8,096 nt of DNA. Origin: Firmicutes bacterium UBA5454 (GTDB lineage: Bacteria > Bacillota > Clostridia > Caldicoprobacterales > DTU083). The translations under genes and the position numbers were made by a program. The stretch covers positions 1 to 8,096 of the forward strand of contig DIQU01000009.1 of NCBI GenBank assembly GCA_002426555.1, in the 5' to 3' direction. The first letter of the stretch is position 1. Every line of letters begins with the position of its first letter. The notes below the pieces were generated by a model. The model saw only the letters and a program-made list of their open reading frames with translations, had not been told where the DNA came from and searched no databases. Positions 5,489 to 8,096 of this stretch are shown in pieces.

Positions 5489-5568
5489 TAACTTGGAATT
5501 TACGCAATGAAAATAAATCCTACATGAAGGCTGAAGCTTGTAATTCTAAACCCGGAGTTTGCTCCAGA

Positions 5569-6786
5569 CTAACTCCTGAACAAATATTTTTCCTGATTAA
5601 ACATCCAGGCTGCTGCTGCAAGAGACAGAATTACATAGAGCATTGAAGTCCCCAGGGCAATTCCCAGATATGTATAATTTATAAGCCCGCCAAGGCTCAT
5701 TTTCAAAGCAGCAATGGCATTCAGCAGCGGTATGAAAAACATATACAGCTGCAAATCATCAGGCTGCAGCATCATGGTAGCATAACCAGGCACCATGGCA
5801 ATAATCGTTAAAAATGACAAATATGTTTGAGCTTCCTTAAAGGAACGAGCATAGGTGCTGATACCAAGCTCAACTGCTGCGAACACCATACCCAGGGTAA
5901 CGAGAATTAGAATTGTCAATAGTAACGCTCCTATGGGAATATTGAAATTACCAATCTGTCCGCCTGGTGAAGTCATTGTAAAGAAGCTTGGGCTCATGAG
6001 TCCGCCTATAAGCAATCCTATCAACTGAGCGATAACAGATACAAAGGAAAACATGGTAACTGTCATATATTTGCCCAGCAGAATCGACATTCTTCCCGCC
6101 TGTGTGGTCAGCAGCGGTTCGAAAGTCGCCCGTTCCTTTTCCCCTGCTACCAGGTCTGTGGCTGCGGGAATGCCGCCTACGGCAATTAATATGGATGCAA
6201 GCATAGGAACAATCATCATCAGCATGAAATTGCCGCCTGCATTTTCATCTGCTTCATTAATGGGAACAATGCTGACCGGCTGCAGTATTTGCAGGTCAAT
6301 ATTCATGTCAATCAGCCTCTGTTCAACCTGTTTTTGACTGTACTCCTGTATCGCCTGAGTCAAAATACCGTAGCTGCTCAGCGACTTTGTATCAGTTTCG
6401 TCATAATGGACGAAGATTTTATATGGTGTTCCTTCTCCCAGTTTGGCAGCGAAATCCTCCTCCACATCCAGGACAAAACGAACCACGTCATCTTGGATGG
6501 CAGCGGTAGGATCAGCCACAACTCCATTGAAGCTTACATTGGGGTAATCTCCAAATATATTCTGTTCCAACAGGCTTCTGATTTCTGCTGTATCAGATTT
6601 TTCTGTCAGGGCTATAGTGACATTTTCAATATCCTTTTCCATCTTCTCCATTCCACCGCCCATAAAATAAACCAATATGGGCATAAGTATAATTGGAATC
6701 AACAGGTTCGTGATTAGTGTTCTTTTATCCCTGATAATATCTCTGACCTCTTTTTTAAACACAATCCAAATATGCTTTATACTCAT
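5569..6786 (-). CDS. natB: ABC-2 type exporter permease, NatB-like
   Basis: This 405-residue permease (B. subtilis NatB has 386) starts with the family-typical KKEVRDIIRDKRTL (11-24) and a first helix at about 25-43. A large extracytoplasmic domain of about 140 residues follows (45-185). A cluster of about five to six helices begins near 186 and runs to the C-terminus. The cytoplasmic loop AGEKERATFEPLLTT (214-228), diagnostic of ABC-2 permeases of this group, follows the second helix. In B. subtilis NatAB exports sodium ions; here the exported substrate is inferred only from family resemblance. The ATG overlaps the natA stop as ATGA, indicating translational coupling, with AGGTGG a few bases upstream inside natA. 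Confidence 0.85.
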   Translation of the reverse strand: MSIKHIWIVFKKEVRDIIRDKRTLITNLLIPIILMPILVYFMGGGMEKMEKDIENVTIALTEKSDTAEIRSLLEQNIFGDYPNVSFNGVVADPTAAIQDDVVRFVLDVEEDFAAKLGEGTPYKIFVHYDETDTKSLSSYGILTQAIQEYSQKQVEQRLIDMNIDLQILQPVSIVPINEADENAGGNFMLMMIVPMLASILIAVGGIPAATDLVAGEKERATFEPLLTTQAGRMSILLGKYMTVTMFSFVSVIAQLIGLLIGGLMSPSFFTMTSPGGQIGNFNIPIGALLLTILILVTLGMVFAAVELGISTYARSFKEAQTYLSFLTIIAMVPGYATMMLQPDDLQLYMFFIPLLNAIAALKMSLGGLINYTYLGIALGTSMLYVILSLAAAAWMFNQEKYLFRS

Positions 6787-7508
6787 TTGCCACCACCTGC
6801 CACTTCAATGAAAATATCCTCCAGGCTTTTTCCCTGATGCTGTTCCTGCAGCTGTGCAATACTGCCTTGAGCAACCAGCTTGCCCTTATGAATGATACCA
6901 ATTCGATCGCACAGCTTCTCTACCTCACTCATCGAATGACTGGAGAGAATAATGCTTTTCCCCTGGGATCTGCAATCCAAAATAAATTCATGAACATTTC
7001 GAATGGCACTGACATCCAGACCGGAAGTAGGCTCATCAAACAGCATGATATCGGGATTATGGATGATAGATCTGGCGAAAGCCGCTTTTTGCTTCATACC
7101 CTTCGAGAACTTACCTGCTCTTCGCTTTATGTATTCCTCCATGCCGAATACTTCTGTTAGCTCGCGTATTCTATCCTGCAGTAACAGCTCAGACATGTTA
7201 TTGAGACGGCCAAAATATGCAATGTTCTCCGCTGCTGTCAGCCTGTCATACAGTCCGCTGTCTCCTCCGAACAGAATTCCGATGCTGCTACGAACCTTTT
7301 CCGGATTTTTCACCAAATCATATCCTGCCAGCACAGCATTTCCAGAAGTGGGCTGCAGCATGGTAGCCAGCATTCGCAGAGTTGTGGTTTTTCCAGCGCC
7401 GTTCTCTCCCAGCAGTCCATAGATTTCGCCCCTGTTGACATGAAGGCTGAGATTATCAACAGCGACAACTTCACCAAAATGTTTTGTAAGATTTTTGGTT
7501 TCAATCAA
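6783..7508 (-). CDS. natA: ABC transporter ATP-binding protein, NatA-like
   Basis: This 241-residue nucleotide-binding subunit is complete. Walker A is GENGAGKTT (34-42), the ABC signature is FSKGMKQK (134-141), Walker B is IMLFDEP (154-160), the D-loop is SGLD (162-165) and the switch histidine is H191. The Q-loop region reads LFGGDSGLYDRLTAAEN (79-95), with the usual Gln replaced, a wording I associate with NatA relatives. It energises the NatB-like permease from the cytoplasmic face. The start is TTG at 7508: AGAGGTG lies 7 bases upstream, and the frame is closed by TGA three codons upstream, with no ATG or GTG available. The gene is the first of a two-gene operon with its own promoter. 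Confidence 0.9.
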   Translation of the reverse strand: MIETKNLTKHFGEVVAVDNLSLHVNRGEIYGLLGENGAGKTTTLRMLATMLQPTSGNAVLAGYDLVKNPEKVRSSIGILFGGDSGLYDRLTAAENIAYFGRLNNMSELLLQDRIRELTEVFGMEEYIKRRAGKFSKGMKQKAAFARSIIHNPDIMLFDEPTSGLDVSAIRNVHEFILDCRSQGKSIILSSHSMSEVEKLCDRIGIIHKGKLVAQGSIAQLQEQHQGKSLEDIFIEVAGGGK

Positions 7509-7515
7509 TAATATT

Positions 7516-7522
7516 CACCTCT
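7516..7522 (-). promoter_or_regulatory. Ribosome binding site fixing the natA TTG start
   Basis: AGAGGTG lies 7 bases before TTG at 7508. The same frame is stopped at 7517-7515, so the protein cannot begin further upstream. Confidence 0.8.
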
Positions 7523-7542
7523 TTCATATATACCCATAGCTT

Positions 7543-7571
7543 ATTATATTCTTTTACTAATTGAGAATCAA
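7543..7571 (-). promoter_or_regulatory. Sigma-A promoter of natAB
   Basis: TTGATT (7571-7566), a 17-bp spacer and a perfect TATAAT (7548-7543) are read on the minus strand. They leave a leader of about 30 bases before natA. The remaining intergenic DNA up to the divergent GNAT gene shows no further clear promoter. Confidence 0.7.
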
Positions 7572-7737
7572 CATGGAATTTAATGAGCAGGCTTCAATGT
7601 ATGCCTATTTTTGCGAGTTCCATCTGCTGCTATTCACCTTCCAAACTTATAGCTTTCAAACAGTGGAAGTTGCTGGACTGCATAAACGTATTATTGTAAA
7701 ATACAAGTAAACATACATCAATGAAAGGACAGTACAC

Positions 7738-8096
7738 ATGAACAACAGAGCACAGGAAAACAGGAGGAAACCCGTAATTGAGCATTCGGCACTGGAGTTT
7801 CGCAAGGCTGCCACGGTTGATTTGCCCGGCTTAATGGAAATCATTCAGCAAGCCAAGGTTTTTATGAGTGATAACAATCTTGATCAATGGAAAAATGGAT
7901 ATCCCAATGAGCAAACAATAGGAAACGATATTAATAAAGGCTTTAGCTATATGTTGGTTCACAAAGGTATTTTAGCAGGAACCGCAGCTGTAATTTTTGA
8001 GGAGGAAAAAACCTACAGCCGGATATTTGAGGGAGAATGGCTGACGCTGGGAGACTATGCTGTGATACATCGGGTAGCAGTGTCATCTTCATATAG
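7738..8096 (+). CDS. GNAT family N-acetyltransferase, 3' end beyond window
   Basis: The frame is open from ATG at 7738 to the right edge, giving 119 codons so far. After a basic N-terminal tail of about 19 residues comes the GNAT opening LEFRKAATVDLPGLMEII (19-36). DQWKNGYPNE (49-58) is a wording common to a GNAT subgroup often annotated simply as acetyltransferase. A beta-strand segment, LAGTAAVIF (79-87), leads to YAVIHRVAVSSSY (107-119), which enters the strand before the acetyl-CoA binding loop. That loop (Q/RxxGxG/A) would lie past the edge and is not seen. The ribosome site AAGGA is 8 bases upstream. No convincing promoter was found, although a TTGTA/TACAA inverted repeat lies at 7694-7706. 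The substrate is unknown. The gene is divergent from natAB. Confidence 0.85.
   Translation, partial: MNNRAQENRRKPVIEHSALEFRKAATVDLPGLMEIIQQAKVFMSDNNLDQWKNGYPNEQTIGNDINKGFSYMLVHKGILAGTAAVIFEEEKTYSRIFEGEWLTLGDYAVIHRVAVSSSY

Noticed and set aside
5556..5578. Possible terminator at the natB end (GGAGTT/AACTCC arms)
   Set aside because: The arms are short, the stem includes the stop codon and no T-run follows on the minus strand.
7003..7422. Plus-strand open frame of 139 codons opposite natA
   Set aside because: It mirrors the conserved ABC ATPase coding strand and has no family resemblance or start signals.
7721..7741. Six-codon frame (MKGQYT) ending at the GNAT start as an ATGA overlap
   Set aside because: The only purine block serving it is the GNAT ribosome site inside the frame itself, so it is most likely chance.
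7656..7844. Minus-strand 62-codon frame across the GNAT start
   Set aside because: The GNAT frame on the other strand has a ribosome site and clear family motifs, so this is its shadow.

Overview
The window looks like chromosomal DNA from a moderately low-GC, Gram-positive anaerobe of the Clostridia type. Evidence for this: strong GGAGG-type ribosome binding sites, TTG and GTG starts, sigma-A promoters with near-consensus boxes, an ECF vitamin transporter S component with a NiaR-like operator, and a NatAB-type ABC pair. No species call is possible from sequence alone. Seven complete genes lie on the minus strand and one gene, cut by the right edge, lies on the plus strand.

Region 1 (about 46-4646, minus strand) is a carbohydrate cluster. 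In transcription order it holds an MFS sugar-type transporter, a NahK-like sugar kinase of the APH fold, a Gfo/Idh/MocA oxidoreductase and a NagB-fold aldose-ketose isomerase/deaminase-like protein. Together they suggest uptake, phosphorylation, redox conversion and isomerisation/deamination of an amino sugar. The NagB-like protein lacks the canonical phosphate-binding loop and has altered active-site residues, and no nagA deacetylase is visible, so the route is probably not the textbook GlcNAc pathway. A promoter precedes the MFS gene. A second promoter followed by a cre/LacI-like site precedes the oxidoreductase, and a weaker promoter may precede the kinase. The gap before the nagB-like gene holds a 63-bp palindromic repeat element. 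The extreme left edge holds a tandem heptamer repeat directly after the nagB-like stop codon.

Region 2 (about 4636-4868, plus strand) is a gene remnant. It reads as the C-terminal part of a LysR-type regulator broken by frame changes. Its 5' side is lost at the upstream edge of the sugar cluster, and part of it now serves as the MFS promoter.

Region 3 (4865-5441, minus strand) is a monocistronic niacin-type ECF transporter S component. Its strong promoter has a 20-bp imperfect palindrome exactly filling the -35/-10 spacer, which points to NiaR control.

Region 4 (5569-7571, minus strand) is a natA-natB type ABC exporter operon with an ATGA overlap between the genes and a clear promoter. Region 5 (7738-8096, plus strand) is a divergent GNAT acetyltransferase that runs off the right edge.
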